The translations under genes were made by a program, and so were the position numbers. A stretch of DNA of 64,000 nucleotides from Nodularia spumigena CCY9414 (GTDB lineage Bacteria > Cyanobacteriota > Cyanobacteriia > Cyanobacteriales > Nostocaceae): contig NZ_CP007203.1 of NCBI RefSeq assembly GCF_000340565.2, positions 3,823,620 through 3,887,619 of the forward strand, given 5' to 3'. The notes under the pieces are model-generated. The model did not search any database. It had not been told where the DNA came from and was given only the letters and a program-made list of their open reading frames with translations. Positions 17,028 through 26,893 of the stretch are shown here, one piece after another. How positions within the stretch are numbered: the first letter of the stretch is position 1; each line of letters starts with the position of its first letter.

Positions 17028-17751
17028 AATGGTTTTCCTAAATTAAAATACAGGCAATTGATAAAATTGGCAATTTTTTGGCTAAGTCGAACTATTTCCC
17101 CGGAGAAATTACCACTAATCTATTCCCAAACAAAGATTTTCATGTTTAATTTTGTTAACACTAGTAACTAGCCAATAACCAAAATTGCTCAGAAAGTTAT
17201 TTATGTCTTCCTGGGTTCACTTTAGAGAGTAGGAGGTATAATAACTTCTTTCTAATGGAATAACTACCCTTTCTTTCTTAGGGTATATATCAATACGGTT
17301 CAGTTAAGATTCAAACTCTTCGTTTAGGTCATTTTTTTTAACGTTCGCGTAGCGTGCGCGCAGCGCATACCGCCAAGAACGCCAAGGACACCAAGTGAAG
17401 AATGAGAAGGAAGAAATGCTTAACTGAACTATATTGGGGTATATATAGCTAATTCCAGTATTTATGTTTTTTCATAAAGCATAAATTTTAGATAATGAAA
17501 GAGTTATAATTGTGCTGACCCAATGACTAAATCTGAATATGGGTGAAAAAGTCCGCCTGTATATCAAGGTTGCTAAGGAATATGAATTAAATAAAGTTTT
17601 AGAAATATTTAAACCCCTCTCCGCGTCGGAGAGGGGTTGGGGAGAGGTTATCAAACTCACGTTAAGTATATACTCAGTACAGTATCTATTAAAGTTTTAA
17701 TAAAATACCAAATGCTATTATTCTACCTCTATATCATTGAATAAATCAACA
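17028..17751. other. Spacer between tkt and hyuA with repeats
   Basis: There is no gene. 17341-17400 contains a GCGTAGCGTGCGCGCAGCGC palindromic element and part of a purine-rich dispersed repeat (AAGAACGCCAAGGACACC). 17612-17638 is a perfect 11-bp stem hairpin (AACCCCTCTCC/GGAGAGGGGTT), a common Nostocales spacer repeat. The divergent promoters of tkt and hyuA must lie here. Confidence 0.55.
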
Positions 17752-19848
17752 ATGCTAAAATTTTTTGCTGACCGAGGCGGTACATTTACAGATATAGTTG
17801 CTGTCACTGATGATCAGGCAATTATAGACAAACTCTCAAGACATCCTGAGCGCTTTTTAATTGTGCCTATTCCTGATCAACAATGGATTATCGTCTATAA
17901 AATACTATCAGAAAATCCTGAACAATATCAAGATGCAGCCATTCAAGGTATTCGGGATATCATGAGTCTTTCAGGTAAAGAACCCATTCCCACACCAGCC
18001 ATAGAAGTAGTCAAAATGGGGACTACAGTCGCTACCAATGCCCTCTTAGAAAGAAAAGGCGATCGCATCGTTCTTTTAATTACTAAAGGCTTTAAAGATG
18101 CCCTACGCATTGGCTACCAAAACCGCCCTGATATTTTTGCCCGTCATATCGTTTTACCAACAATGTTATATGAACAGGTAATTGAGGTAGATGAGCGCTA
18201 TAATGCCCACGGTGACGAATTAACCCCCGTTAATATTCAACAAGTAAAACAGGACTTACAAACAGTTTACCACACAGGTATTCGCAGTTGTGCCATAGTT
18301 TTCATGCATAGTGATCGCTATCCACAACACGAACAACAAGTAGCCCAAATTGCCCAAGAAATCGGCTTTACACACATATCTATATCTCATCAAGTTAGCC
18401 CCTTAATGAAAATAGTTAGCCGAGGTGATACAACCGTTGTAGATGCTTATTTAACTCCTATTCTACGTCGCTACGTTAATCAAATTGCTAGTCAGTTACC
18501 CGCAGTTAAATTAATGTTTATGAAATCTGACGGTGGATTAGTAGCAGCCCAACAATTTCAAGGTAAAGATAGTATTTTAAGTGGACCAGCAGGGGGGATA
18601 GTCGGCGCAGTTCAAACCAGTCAAAGAGCAGATTTTCAGTTAGTAATTACCTTTGATATGGGCGGAACCAGTACAGATGTTGCCCACTTTAAAGGAGAAT
18701 ACGAACGTCAATTAGATTCCGAAATTGCTGGGGCGCGGATGCGAGTTCCCGTATTAGCCATTAATACCATTGCGGCTGGTGGCGGTTCAATTCTATTTTT
18801 TGATGGTTCAAGTTATCGTGTCGGCCCCGAATCTGCGGGTTCAAATCCTGGGCCTGCTTGTTACCGCAGAGGTGGTAAATTAACAGTAACAGATGCCAAT
18901 GTCATGTTAGGCAAAATTCACCCGCAATACTTCCCCTGTGTCTTTGGCTTAGACGGTAATTTGCCTTTAGATAGAGATATTGTTATTGAGAAATTTACCC
19001 AGTTAGCCCAAGAAATTGCCGATGTTACAGACAACCATCGTACACCAGAACAAGTAGCAGCTGGATTTATGGCGATCGCAGTCGAAAACATGGCAAACGC
19101 CATTAAAAAAATAAGCTTACAACGAGGCTACGACGTTAGTCAATATACCCTGTGTTGCTTTGGCGGCGCTGGGGCGCAAGTTGCTTGTTTAATCGCCGAT
19201 ACATTGGGAATGAAAAAGATATTTCTGCACCCTTACGCCGGGGTTTTATCTGCCTATGGCATGGGATTAGCTGATATCAGATCAATTAGAGAAAGTGGAG
19301 TAGAACAGCCTTTAGACCCAGAAATCATCCCCCAACTACAGCAACTAATGGCAACATTAGAAACCCAAGCTAGAAGCGAATTAACCTTAGAAAGCGTAAA
19401 TAATCAACAGTCAGTAGTCCAAAAAGTGAATTTAAAATATGCAGGTACTAACTCAACCTTAAATATTAATTTTGCCTCAGATATAGCAATGATGCGACAA
19501 GAATTTGAGCTAGAACATAAAACTCGTTACGGTTTCATTCAAATAGAGAAAACCTTAATTATCGAATCTGCCTCAGTAGAAGTAATTCAGAAAATGGACA
19601 CACCCCAAGAACCCTTAATCATTCGTAACCGTCCGATAGATGAAGGACCCGAACCTGTTGAGACAGTCAGAATATTTACATCTGACCAATGGCATGATGC
19701 ACCTGTTTATCAACGAGAAGATTTACAACCAGAAGATAGGATTAGTGGCCCTGCTATTATCGTAGAAAAAATTAGCACCATCATCGTTGAACCTAACTGG
19801 GAAGCAAAATTAACTCAACGTAATCATTTAATTTTACTCACCTGCTAA
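17752..19848 (+). CDS. hyuA: Hydantoinase A / 5-oxoprolinase subunit A-like protein
   Basis: A 698-aa HyuA/oxoprolinase-type ATP-dependent amidohydrolase subunit. It has the N-terminal FADRGGTFTDIVA motif (phosphate 1), KMGTTVATNALLERKG near 92-107, the SGPAGGIVGAV and FDMGGTSTDV actin-like ATP-binding motifs near 283-320, and INTIAAGGGSI. It then continues through the C-terminal region (NMANAIKKISLQRGYDVSQYTLCCFGGAGAQ). With HyuB it would hydrolyse 5-oxoproline or a related cyclic imide using ATP. The partner hyuB is ~18 kb away at 37738, unlike the usual adjacent or fused arrangement. The ATG at 17752 starts right at the conserved domain; a TTG five codons earlier is less likely. Confidence 0.88.
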   Translation: MLKFFADRGGTFTDIVAVTDDQAIIDKLSRHPERFLIVPIPDQQWIIVYKILSENPEQYQDAAIQGIRDIMSLSGKEPIPTPAIEVVKMGTTVATNALLERKGDRIVLLITKGFKDALRIGYQNRPDIFARHIVLPTMLYEQVIEVDERYNAHGDELTPVNIQQVKQDLQTVYHTGIRSCAIVFMHSDRYPQHEQQVAQIAQEIGFTHISISHQVSPLMKIVSRGDTTVVDAYLTPILRRYVNQIASQLPAVKLMFMKSDGGLVAAQQFQGKDSILSGPAGGIVGAVQTSQRADFQLVITFDMGGTSTDVAHFKGEYERQLDSEIAGARMRVPVLAINTIAAGGGSILFFDGSSYRVGPESAGSNPGPACYRRGGKLTVTDANVMLGKIHPQYFPCVFGLDGNLPLDRDIVIEKFTQLAQEIADVTDNHRTPEQVAAGFMAIAVENMANAIKKISLQRGYDVSQYTLCCFGGAGAQVACLIADTLGMKKIFLHPYAGVLSAYGMGLADIRSIRESGVEQPLDPEIIPQLQQLMATLETQARSELTLESVNNQQSVVQKVNLKYAGTNSTLNINFASDIAMMRQEFELEHKTRYGFIQIEKTLIIESASVEVIQKMDTPQEPLIIRNRPIDEGPEPVETVRIFTSDQWHDAPVYQREDLQPEDRISGPAIIVEKISTIIVEPNWEAKLTQRNHLILLTC

Positions 19849-19851
19849 TAG

Positions 19852-20844
19852 TTAATTTAACATCAAACTTTTCTGATACATTTCCCAAGCTAGGGTACTG
19901 GAGACAATTTTATCTAAGTCATTATATTTTGGTTGCCAACCCAGTAATTTACCAATTTTATCAGCACCAGCAATCACACAAGCAGGATCACCAGGGCGAC
20001 GTTCTGTGTCAATAACCGGAAAATCTACCCCAGAAATCACCTTAACCCGTTCGATAACTTCACGCACACTGTAGCCCTGTCCATAACCACAATTGAGAAC
20101 CTGACTTTCGTTACCTTGCTCTAGATAGGTCAAAGCATCTAAATGTGCTGCTGCTAGGTCTTCAACATGAATGTAGTCTCTAATTGCCGTTCCATCTGGT
20201 GTAGGAAAATCTGTACCAAAAATTTTTACTTCTGTTCGGCGTTGGAGTGCAGCATCACAGCTAACCCGAATTAAATGAGATGCATCTCTTAACATCTGTC
20301 CCAAACGCCCACCAGGTTCGGCTCCGGCAACGTTAAAGTATCGTAAAATCACGTAACGTAAATCAGAAGCCTGGGCATAGTCACGAATCAGCCATTCACA
20401 AGCAAGTTTTGATCGCCCATAGGGGTTAATAGGTTGAGTTGGTGTATATTCAGTCACAGGAATCTTTTCTGGTTGTCCATACACAGCTGCTGTACTGGAA
20501 AAGATAATTTGTTTCACACCCATTTTGTGGCAACAACGAAGTAAATTCAGGGTGTTGCAAGTATTATTAGCGTAATAGTCTAGGGGACGAGAAACAGATT
20601 CAGGTACATTCAAACTGGCAGCAAAGTGTAAAACTGCCGTAAATTCATGCTGAGAAAATACCTGGGATAGGGTTGTTGAATCTTTTAAATCACCAACAAT
20701 TAACTCACCATATAGTACTGCTTGGGGTGAACCTGTAGAACAATTGTCATATACAACAATATCGTAACCTGCTTCACCCAGCTTACGAACTACATGGGAG
20801 CCAATGTATCCGGCTCCGCCAGTGACTAAGACTTTTTTATTCAT
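19852..20844 (-). CDS. galE: UDP-glucose 4-epimerase
   Basis: A 330-aa extended short-chain dehydrogenase that interconverts UDP-glucose and UDP-galactose. It has the GGAGYIGSHVV NAD-binding motif at 8-18, the FAASLNVPES active-site loop, the catalytic Ser-Thr in SSTAAVYG near 117-124, and YxxxK as YGRSK near 143-147. The C-terminal RRPGDPA motif is typical of GalE. Its start overlaps the stop of the upstream sugar-transferase gene by ATGA, so the two are translationally coupled. It supplies nucleotide sugars for the exopolysaccharide cluster. It converges with hyuA, the stops being four bases apart. Confidence 0.93.
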   Translation of the reverse strand: MNKKVLVTGGAGYIGSHVVRKLGEAGYDIVVYDNCSTGSPQAVLYGELIVGDLKDSTTLSQVFSQHEFTAVLHFAASLNVPESVSRPLDYYANNTCNTLNLLRCCHKMGVKQIIFSSTAAVYGQPEKIPVTEYTPTQPINPYGRSKLACEWLIRDYAQASDLRYVILRYFNVAGAEPGGRLGQMLRDASHLIRVSCDAALQRRTEVKIFGTDFPTPDGTAIRDYIHVEDLAAAHLDALTYLEQGNESQVLNCGYGQGYSVREVIERVKVISGVDFPVIDTERRPGDPACVIAGADKIGKLLGWQPKYNDLDKIVSSTLAWEMYQKSLMLN

Positions 20845-22253
20845 CTACCTTTACCCAATAGCACGACTCGAATAGTTTTGAAGAAGATTGCTAAATCCAA
20901 AGCTAGCGAATAATTCTTAATGTAATAAAGATCATAAGCTAACTTCTCATAAGCATCTTCTACTGATGAGCCGTATGGATACATAACCTGCGCCCAGCCT
21001 GTAATTCCCGGTTTGACCACATAACGTAAGTCATAGTAAGGAATTTCTTCTCGCAACTTGACATCAAACTCTGGTCGTTCTGGACGAGGACCAATCAGGC
21101 TCATTTCTCCCCGAAGAACGTTTAAAATCTGTGGTAGTTCATCGATTCTTGTCAGACGTAACAAGCGTCCTACTTTAGTAATTCGAGGATCTTGTTTACC
21201 AGCCCACTGCGCCCCCCGTTTTTCGGCATCTTGATACATAGAGCGGAATTTGTAAACTCTAAATGGTTTACCTTCCCAACCAGTCCGCATTTGTGTGTAG
21301 AACACAGGGCCGCGACTATTTAACTTAATAGCTATTGCCACTACCAACATTAATGGAGATAAAAACAGCAGTAATAACCATGCCAGAATAATATCTGTTA
21401 ACCGCTTGGTCTTCTGACTAATACTATCAGCCCCTAAATTGAAACCATTACCAAAAGCCAGCCAATTCATCTGAAGCAAAGATGAAGGAAGTTTGTACCA
21501 CAGGGTTTCACAAATATCGGGAATCCTGTAAATGGAGACACCAGATAACCTTAAATCAATCAATTCCTGTGTCTGTGCATCAGATAATTCTGTTGCTACT
21601 ATCACCCCAGACCAAGGTTGTTGACTCCATTGGAGTAAGTCATTGAGACTCCCTGTGGAAACTCGATTACTTTTTAGTAATTCATTGATTTTTTGCCCTG
21701 GGGTTGTGAGAAAAAGCAAGCAACCTAATGAATTTTGTTCTAGAAAATTTTGTCCAAAGATCATAGCTTTTTTATCTGCACCCAAAATTAACCAACGACT
21801 GTTTTCAGCTTGCGCTCTTGTCCACTTTGCCGCCCATATTCTTGATACCATAGCCCAGATAGTAAATACTCCTAAACTGGGAAGCAAAGTTCCTCGTTGC
21901 AAAACCATCTCTGTTCTCGAAGCACCAGTCAAGTAAATCAAAGATGCAATCATGCAACCGACAACAACATTACTAATCAAAATCCGAGATGGAGCGCGTA
22001 AACCAGAGATTTGGGTATCGGGATGGTAAGTATCTGCTAAATACAGCCCAGCAATAACTAGGAGAGCAAATAGATACATGAAAGGATCAAAACTATTCAG
22101 ATTTTCACCCCGTCTCAACCATAGGCAAGCAGATGAACTCAAGATTAACCCCAGAATATCCGCAAATAGCAGTACCAGAGAAATAATATTTTGGGAGACG
22201 AGGTTATGAGTTTCAGATAACTTCTTTCTGCGAACACTAATATTCGTAGCCAT
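20841..22253 (-). CDS. Priming sugar-phosphate transferase (WcaJ/WbaP type)
   Basis: A 470-aa polyprenyl-phosphate hexose-1-phosphate transferase that loads the first sugar of an exopolysaccharide repeat onto the lipid carrier. It has four to five N-terminal membrane spans within residues 20-135, a CoA-binding-like middle region, one more span ([22 protein letters not shown], near 285-306), and the C-terminal bacterial transferase domain. That domain has the block [31 protein letters not shown]-type and GPRPERPEF motifs, and [10 protein letters not shown]. It is coupled to galE. It is divergent from the tyrosine kinase gene across a repeat-filled spacer. Confidence 0.93.
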   Translation of the reverse strand: MATNISVRRKKLSETHNLVSQNIISLVLLFADILGLILSSSACLWLRRGENLNSFDPFMYLFALLVIAGLYLADTYHPDTQISGLRAPSRILISNVVVGCMIASLIYLTGASRTEMVLQRGTLLPSLGVFTIWAMVSRIWAAKWTRAQAENSRWLILGADKKAMIFGQNFLEQNSLGCLLFLTTPGQKINELLKSNRVSTGSLNDLLQWSQQPWSGVIVATELSDAQTQELIDLRLSGVSIYRIPDICETLWYKLPSSLLQMNWLAFGNGFNLGADSISQKTKRLTDIILAWLLLLFLSPLMLVVAIAIKLNSRGPVFYTQMRTGWEGKPFRVYKFRSMYQDAEKRGAQWAGKQDPRITKVGRLLRLTRIDELPQILNVLRGEMSLIGPRPERPEFDVKLREEIPYYDLRYVVKPGITGWAQVMYPYGSSVEDAYEKLAYDLYYIKNYSLALDLAIFFKTIRVVLLGKGR

Positions 22254-22931
22254 TTAGGTTCCTTCTTCTACATTCAAAACAATTGCCGGAAATTGCAGAA
22301 CCCTACAATGACGGGTTGCGTTTACTACATTTTTCCTTCTATACTTGTGTATCATATATTTTCGTACTTATGGATGTCTCAATATTACGTTTTTCTTATC
22401 TTGTATTATGCAACACAACACATTTATACCATAAGTATTAGCACTTACGCAAGAACTCTCTGAAACCTTCTTAACTTCGTGTCCTTCGTGTCCTTCTCCC
22501 AAGGGGAGAGGCTAGCGCCAACGTGTCCTTCTCCCAAGGGGAGACGCTTCGCGAACGTGGTTCGTTTTTCCATAATTTTGCGTAAGTCCTGAGTATTTTA
22601 ACTATAGGACTCCTATTTGATTTCTGTTGGCGTAGCCTGCGCTTTGCGCTTACAACTCAAAAAGCTGTTTCCCACGGACCACTCCCCCGGTTACTGAGCG
22701 CAGTCGAAGTAACTCCCCACGGACCACCTACGCAAGACAGATTTAAAAAATATGTTGTGCTTTTTCTTGAAAAAGTATAAACTATGAGACGGAATAAATT
22801 AAAATTGACTAAGTGATATTTTATCCCTAAAATCGGATACAATCTGGTTACGGGGATCAATTGCTATACACTACATATAACCTGTGTTCAGGATATAGCA
22901 ACATACATTTGTATTTTGAGTGGTCTAGTTT
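22254..22931. other. Divergent exopolysaccharide spacer with repeats
   Basis: There is no gene. 22440-22590 is a longer member of the TTACGCAA-ended repeat family with an internal duplication of a GGAGAGGCTAGCGCCAA-like unit. 22630-22730 has a GCGTAGCCTGCGC element and two copies of CCCACGGACCAC. The 200 bases before the kinase gene are AT-rich and probably hold its promoter. Confidence 0.55.
22440..22590. repeat. MITE-like repeat, long copy
   Basis: The ends CACTTACGCAA and TTGCGTAAGTCCT match the terminal inverted repeats of the 91-bp element at 25237-25327. The interior carries the purine-rich tract shared with 1-98 and 60770-60842, plus an inserted, duplicated GGAGAGGC/GGAGACGC segment. 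Confidence 0.6.
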
Positions 22932-25124
22932 ATGCCTTCCTATCAAGAAGACCAAGACGAGATTGATTTGCGACAGTATTGGCTGGCCGTGAAAAGACGA
23001 TGGTTCCTTATAGTAATCATTATCGGGTCTGTTTTTGGCATCACGTCCTTCGTCACTTTTAATCAAAAGCCAATTTATGAAGCCGAAGGCAAACTAATTT
23101 TTGATAAACAAAATAGTGTTTCTTCCCTAACAGGAGTCAGTGAGGGGGTAGGAGAACTAAGTGGGTTGACAAGTAGCTCTAACCCTTTGGAAACCCAAGC
23201 TGAAATTATTCGGTCTCACCCCCTGATTGAAAAAACTATCGTTGATTTGCAGCTAAAAGATCAAGAGGGAGAACCTTTAAAAATAGATCATGTTCTGGGG
23301 AGCTTAAAAGTCCAAGCTATCCGAGGTACCGATCTTTTGCAGCTTTCTTACCGTAGTGTTGATCCTGAAGTAGGCAAGGCAGTGGTCAATAAATTGATGA
23401 ATGTCTATATCGATGATAATGTGATGACCAACCGTTCCCAGGCTACAGCAGCACGGGAATTTTTAAACAAGCAATTACCCCTGGTTGAGAAACAAGTTGC
23501 AGAATCTGAATTAGCACTGCGTCAGTTTAAAGAAAAATACGAGGTTGTCCTCTTAGAAGAAGAAGCTAAACAAGGAGTTGAAAGGCTTTATCAAATATCC
23601 AACCAGATCACTCTATTACGGGCGCGGTTGATAGATGCTAGCAGCCGTTCTGATGCTTTGCAAAATCAGTTGGCATTGAACACACAGAAAGCTACTGCAC
23701 TTAGCACTTTAAGTCAGTCAAGAGCAGTACAACAAGTGCTATCAGAATACCAGAAGGTTCAAGACCAGTTGGCTGTGGAGAGGTCACGATTGACAGATGA
23801 ACATCCAGTAGTTGTTAATTTGTTAAACAAGGAACAAGCTCTCAAAGAACAGTTAGAAGGAAGAATCACCCAAACTCTGGGTAGTTCACAGCCTATTCCA
23901 GAGCAAGATTTACAAATAGGAGAACTTAAGCAAGCCCTAACTGCTAATTTGGTGCAAGTGGAAGTAGAAAGGTTGGGATTGGAAAATCAAGTTGGTGTAT
24001 TGACAAACGCATTTAAACAAGATCGAGCACGTCTGAAAATCTTACCCAAACTGGAACAACAACAGCTACAGTTACAACGACAGCTACAAGTGGCACGAAC
24101 TACCTATGAACAAATGCTGCGAAGACTCCAAGAAGTTCAAGTGGCGGAAAATCAAAATGTAGGTAATGCCAGGATTGTTTCTCAGGCTTTGTTGCCAGAA
24201 AAATCCGTTTCTCCCCGCATTAATTTGAATTTAGCACTAGGAGGATTTTTAGGCATATTATTGGCTGTTGGCTCTGCTTTATTGCTAGACGCTCTAGACA
24301 AGTCTGTGCAAACAGCCGCAGAAGCCGAACAGTTGTTGGACTATCCTTTGTTGGGTAAAATTCCTAAGATGATTCGTGATGATAACACCAGCGAATTACC
24401 TTTATTAAATAACCCTTATTCATCGGTTAATACTGCCTTTGAAATGCTGCAAATCAACCTTGGTTTTACCATTTCTGATAAGGAATTAAAGGTGATTGTG
24501 GTGAGCAGTTGTTTACCAGGTGAAGGTAAGTCTTTTGTGGCAGCTAATTTGTCCGTGGCTACTGCCCAGATGGGACGGCGAGTGCTATTGATTGATGCCG
24601 ATATGCGTCGCCCCCGTCAACGAGAAGTGTGGCAAGTACGCAATTTGATGGGTTTAAGTAATGTTCTAGCGGGGCAGACTAATTTAACACAAAGTTCTCA
24701 AGAAGCATTGGTAAATTTAGACTTGCTGACTGCTGGAACCATACCGCCTAACCCAGCAGCGCTATTAGACTCACAGCGTATGCATGAGTTAGTGCAACAA
24801 GCCTCCCAAGATTATGATTGCGTAATTATTGACACGCCGCCTTTAACATTTATTGCTGATGCCTCGATTATAGGCAAAATGGCAGATGGCATCTTGTTAG
24901 TTGCCCGTCCTGGTATAGTTAATTCGGATGCGATTAGGACTACAAAGGCACTGTTAAAAAATTCGCGGTTGTCCGTGTTGGGTATGGTGGTGAATGCTAT
25001 ATCTGGCGATAGTGGTTACTACTACAATAATTATAATTACTATCATTCCAAAAATGGGGCAGAGAAAAAGCATACTATTGAGTCTCAATTCAAAGAAATA
25101 GCGGGGAAATGGTTAAAAAAATAG
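22932..25124 (+). CDS. Wzc-type polysaccharide co-polymerase / tyrosine autokinase
   Basis: A 730-aa inner-membrane protein controlling chain length and export of an exopolysaccharide. It has an N-terminal Wzz domain with a first span near residues 30-48 (FLIVIIIGSVFGITSFV), a long periplasmic coiled coil (about 150-420), and a second span near 438-458. The cytoplasmic BY-kinase domain follows: Walker A SSCLPGEGKSF near 531-541, Walker A' VLLIDADMRRP, and Walker B CVIIDTPP. The C-terminal tail has the autophosphorylated tyrosine cluster GYYYNNYNYYHS near 698-709. It is the first plus-strand gene of the cluster. The fusion of both domains in one protein is the Gram-negative arrangement. Confidence 0.93.
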   Translation: MPSYQEDQDEIDLRQYWLAVKRRWFLIVIIIGSVFGITSFVTFNQKPIYEAEGKLIFDKQNSVSSLTGVSEGVGELSGLTSSSNPLETQAEIIRSHPLIEKTIVDLQLKDQEGEPLKIDHVLGSLKVQAIRGTDLLQLSYRSVDPEVGKAVVNKLMNVYIDDNVMTNRSQATAAREFLNKQLPLVEKQVAESELALRQFKEKYEVVLLEEEAKQGVERLYQISNQITLLRARLIDASSRSDALQNQLALNTQKATALSTLSQSRAVQQVLSEYQKVQDQLAVERSRLTDEHPVVVNLLNKEQALKEQLEGRITQTLGSSQPIPEQDLQIGELKQALTANLVQVEVERLGLENQVGVLTNAFKQDRARLKILPKLEQQQLQLQRQLQVARTTYEQMLRRLQEVQVAENQNVGNARIVSQALLPEKSVSPRINLNLALGGFLGILLAVGSALLLDALDKSVQTAAEAEQLLDYPLLGKIPKMIRDDNTSELPLLNNPYSSVNTAFEMLQINLGFTISDKELKVIVVSSCLPGEGKSFVAANLSVATAQMGRRVLLIDADMRRPRQREVWQVRNLMGLSNVLAGQTNLTQSSQEALVNLDLLTAGTIPPNPAALLDSQRMHELVQQASQDYDCVIIDTPPLTFIADASIIGKMADGILLVARPGIVNSDAIRTTKALLKNSRLSVLGMVVNAISGDSGYYYNNYNYYHSKNGAEKKHTIESQFKEIAGKWLKK

Positions 25125-25539
25125 TAAATCCATTCGGGGATAAATTTTAGGTAATTTCAAAGCAAAATATGATTTCATTTGTTTGAATTTGTTCAAAAGA
25201 TGAAACTAACCCTATTTGAAAGTGCTTAATTTTTTCAGGACTTACGCAAAATCATGAAAAAACGAACCACAAAGAACGCGAAGGACACGAAGGAAAGAGG
25301 GTTGCAGAGAGTTATTGCGTAAGTCCTATTTTTGTAGTTACCTTCAATTTAATGAATATGGTATTGTAAATAGGTTGCTAATTTTTAGGAGTTAGGCTTC
25401 GATGGTCTAATTGATATCAGTCTCTCCAAACGTAACCTTCCTATCTTATTTATATATAGGAGGTCGAATTGCAGAGAAGGTGTGACTAAACGAGGAATTC
25501 TGAGTTAATTAAATATAAATTTTTTAATACCTGTGCCAA
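25125..25539. other. Spacer between kinase and flippase genes
   Basis: There is no gene. It contains a complete 91-bp MITE-like element (25237-25327). Between 25440 and 25539 the sequence becomes AT-rich, and the base composition stays lower in GC through to about 35.2 kb. Confidence 0.55.
25237..25327. mobile_element. 91-bp MITE-like element with perfect terminal inverted repeats
   Basis: AGGACTTACGCAA at 25237-25249 is the exact inverse of TTGCGTAAGTCCT at 25315-25327. The interior is a purine-rich tract (AAAGAACGCGAAGGACACG). Related copies occur at 1-98, 22440-22590 and 60770-60842. There is no coding capacity and no obvious target duplication. Confidence 0.65.
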
Positions 25540-26859
25540 ATGCTCAACAAATATAAAACAAATTTGTTCTTATTTATCCATAAATTTGGCTCTGGACGGT
25601 TAGCAATTATTCAAAATATAGCTTGGCTATTTTTTGATCGCATTCTTCGTATGGGAGTTGGATTATTTGTGGGTGTTTGGGTAGCGCGTTATTTAGGAGT
25701 GCAGCAGTTTGGTATTTTTAATTATGCCAGTGCTTTTGTCGCCCTATTGAATCCTTTAACAAAACTAGGGTTAGATGGCTTAGTCATTAGTTCTATTGTT
25801 CGTGAGCCAGAACTCAAAGACCAAATTTTAGGGACAACTTTTTGGCTGAAATTAGCTGGTGCAATAGGATGTATACTGTTAGCAGTTAGCTCGATTTTTG
25901 TATTGCGTCAGGATGACCAGTTAACTGTGGGGCTAGTAGCAATTTTGGCAACGGCGGGAATTTTTCACGCTTTTGATACAATTGACTTTTGGTTTCAATC
26001 TCAAGTACAGTCTAAATACACTGTAGTTGCTAAAAATACAGCATTTATTATCATTGCATTCATCAAAGTTGCTTTGATTAAAATGCAAGCACCATTAATT
26101 GCTTTTGCCTGGGCTGGATTAGCAGAAGTTGGGTTGGCTTCAATAGGTTTGATTATTGCTTACAGGGTTCAGGGTTATTCAATATTGTGGCGTTGGAGTC
26201 TACCAGTTGCTAAGACTTTACTCAGAGAAAGTTGGCCTTTGATGTTGTCTGGTTTAACTATCATGATTTATATGAAAATAGATCAGATTATGTTGGGGGA
26301 AATGGTTGATGCTAGTGCTGTAGGTCTTTATTCAGCAGCAACCCGGATTTCTGAAGTTTGGTATTTCATCCCAATGGCGATCACTTCTTCAGTAGCTCCA
26401 GCAATTTATGCGGCGAAGGAAGTCAGTGAAGAACTCTACTATCAAAAAATTAAAAAATTAATTCGGGTGTTGGTGTTAATTTCTATTGTGGTTGCTGTGC
26501 CAATGTCATTTCTATCTGAAAGAATAATTACAATGCTTTTTGGTAATAGCTATGCAGCAGCAGGGTCAATTCTAGCAATTCATATCTGGGCTTCTTTGTT
26601 CGTATCTATGGGAGTTGCTACAGGAGTTTGGTTTATCTCTGAGGGTTTAACTCATGAGGCTTTCCAAAGAAACTTGATTGGTGCAGCTACTAATATCTTG
26701 TTAAATTTATTTTTAATTCCAGCTTATGCTGGAGTGGGTGCGGCGATCGCTACTGTTATTTCTTATGGGATTGCTAGCTTCTTTTCTCATAGTATTAATT
26801 TAAAAACTAGAAAAATATTTAAATTACAAGTTCAATCATTTTTGTTTTTCTCTAAGTAA
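25540..26859 (+). CDS. Wzx-type oligosaccharide flippase
   Basis: A 439-aa polytopic membrane protein of the MATE/polysaccharide transporter superfamily, with about 12 hydrophobic spans across its length. Family features are the N-terminal NIAWLFFDRILRMGVGLFVGVWVARYLG, the central MIYMKIDQIMLGEMVDASAVGLYSAA block near 247-272, and the C-terminal NLFLIPAYAGVGAAIATVISY. It flips the lipid-linked repeat unit across the inner membrane for Wzy polymerisation. Its neighbours (Wzc, polymerase, glycosyltransferases) support this. Confidence 0.93.
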   Translation: MLNKYKTNLFLFIHKFGSGRLAIIQNIAWLFFDRILRMGVGLFVGVWVARYLGVQQFGIFNYASAFVALLNPLTKLGLDGLVISSIVREPELKDQILGTTFWLKLAGAIGCILLAVSSIFVLRQDDQLTVGLVAILATAGIFHAFDTIDFWFQSQVQSKYTVVAKNTAFIIIAFIKVALIKMQAPLIAFAWAGLAEVGLASIGLIIAYRVQGYSILWRWSLPVAKTLLRESWPLMLSGLTIMIYMKIDQIMLGEMVDASAVGLYSAATRISEVWYFIPMAITSSVAPAIYAAKEVSEELYYQKIKKLIRVLVLISIVVAVPMSFLSERIITMLFGNSYAAAGSILAIHIWASLFVSMGVATGVWFISEGLTHEAFQRNLIGAATNILLNLFLIPAYAGVGAAIATVISYGIASFFSHSINLKTRKIFKLQVQSFLFFSK

Positions 26860-26893
26860 TCAATCAATAACCCTTTAATTAAGATATCAATAT

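Noticed and set aside
17472-17660. A 62-aa minus-strand protein
   Set aside because: It overlaps a perfect spacer hairpin repeat and has no protein-like features.
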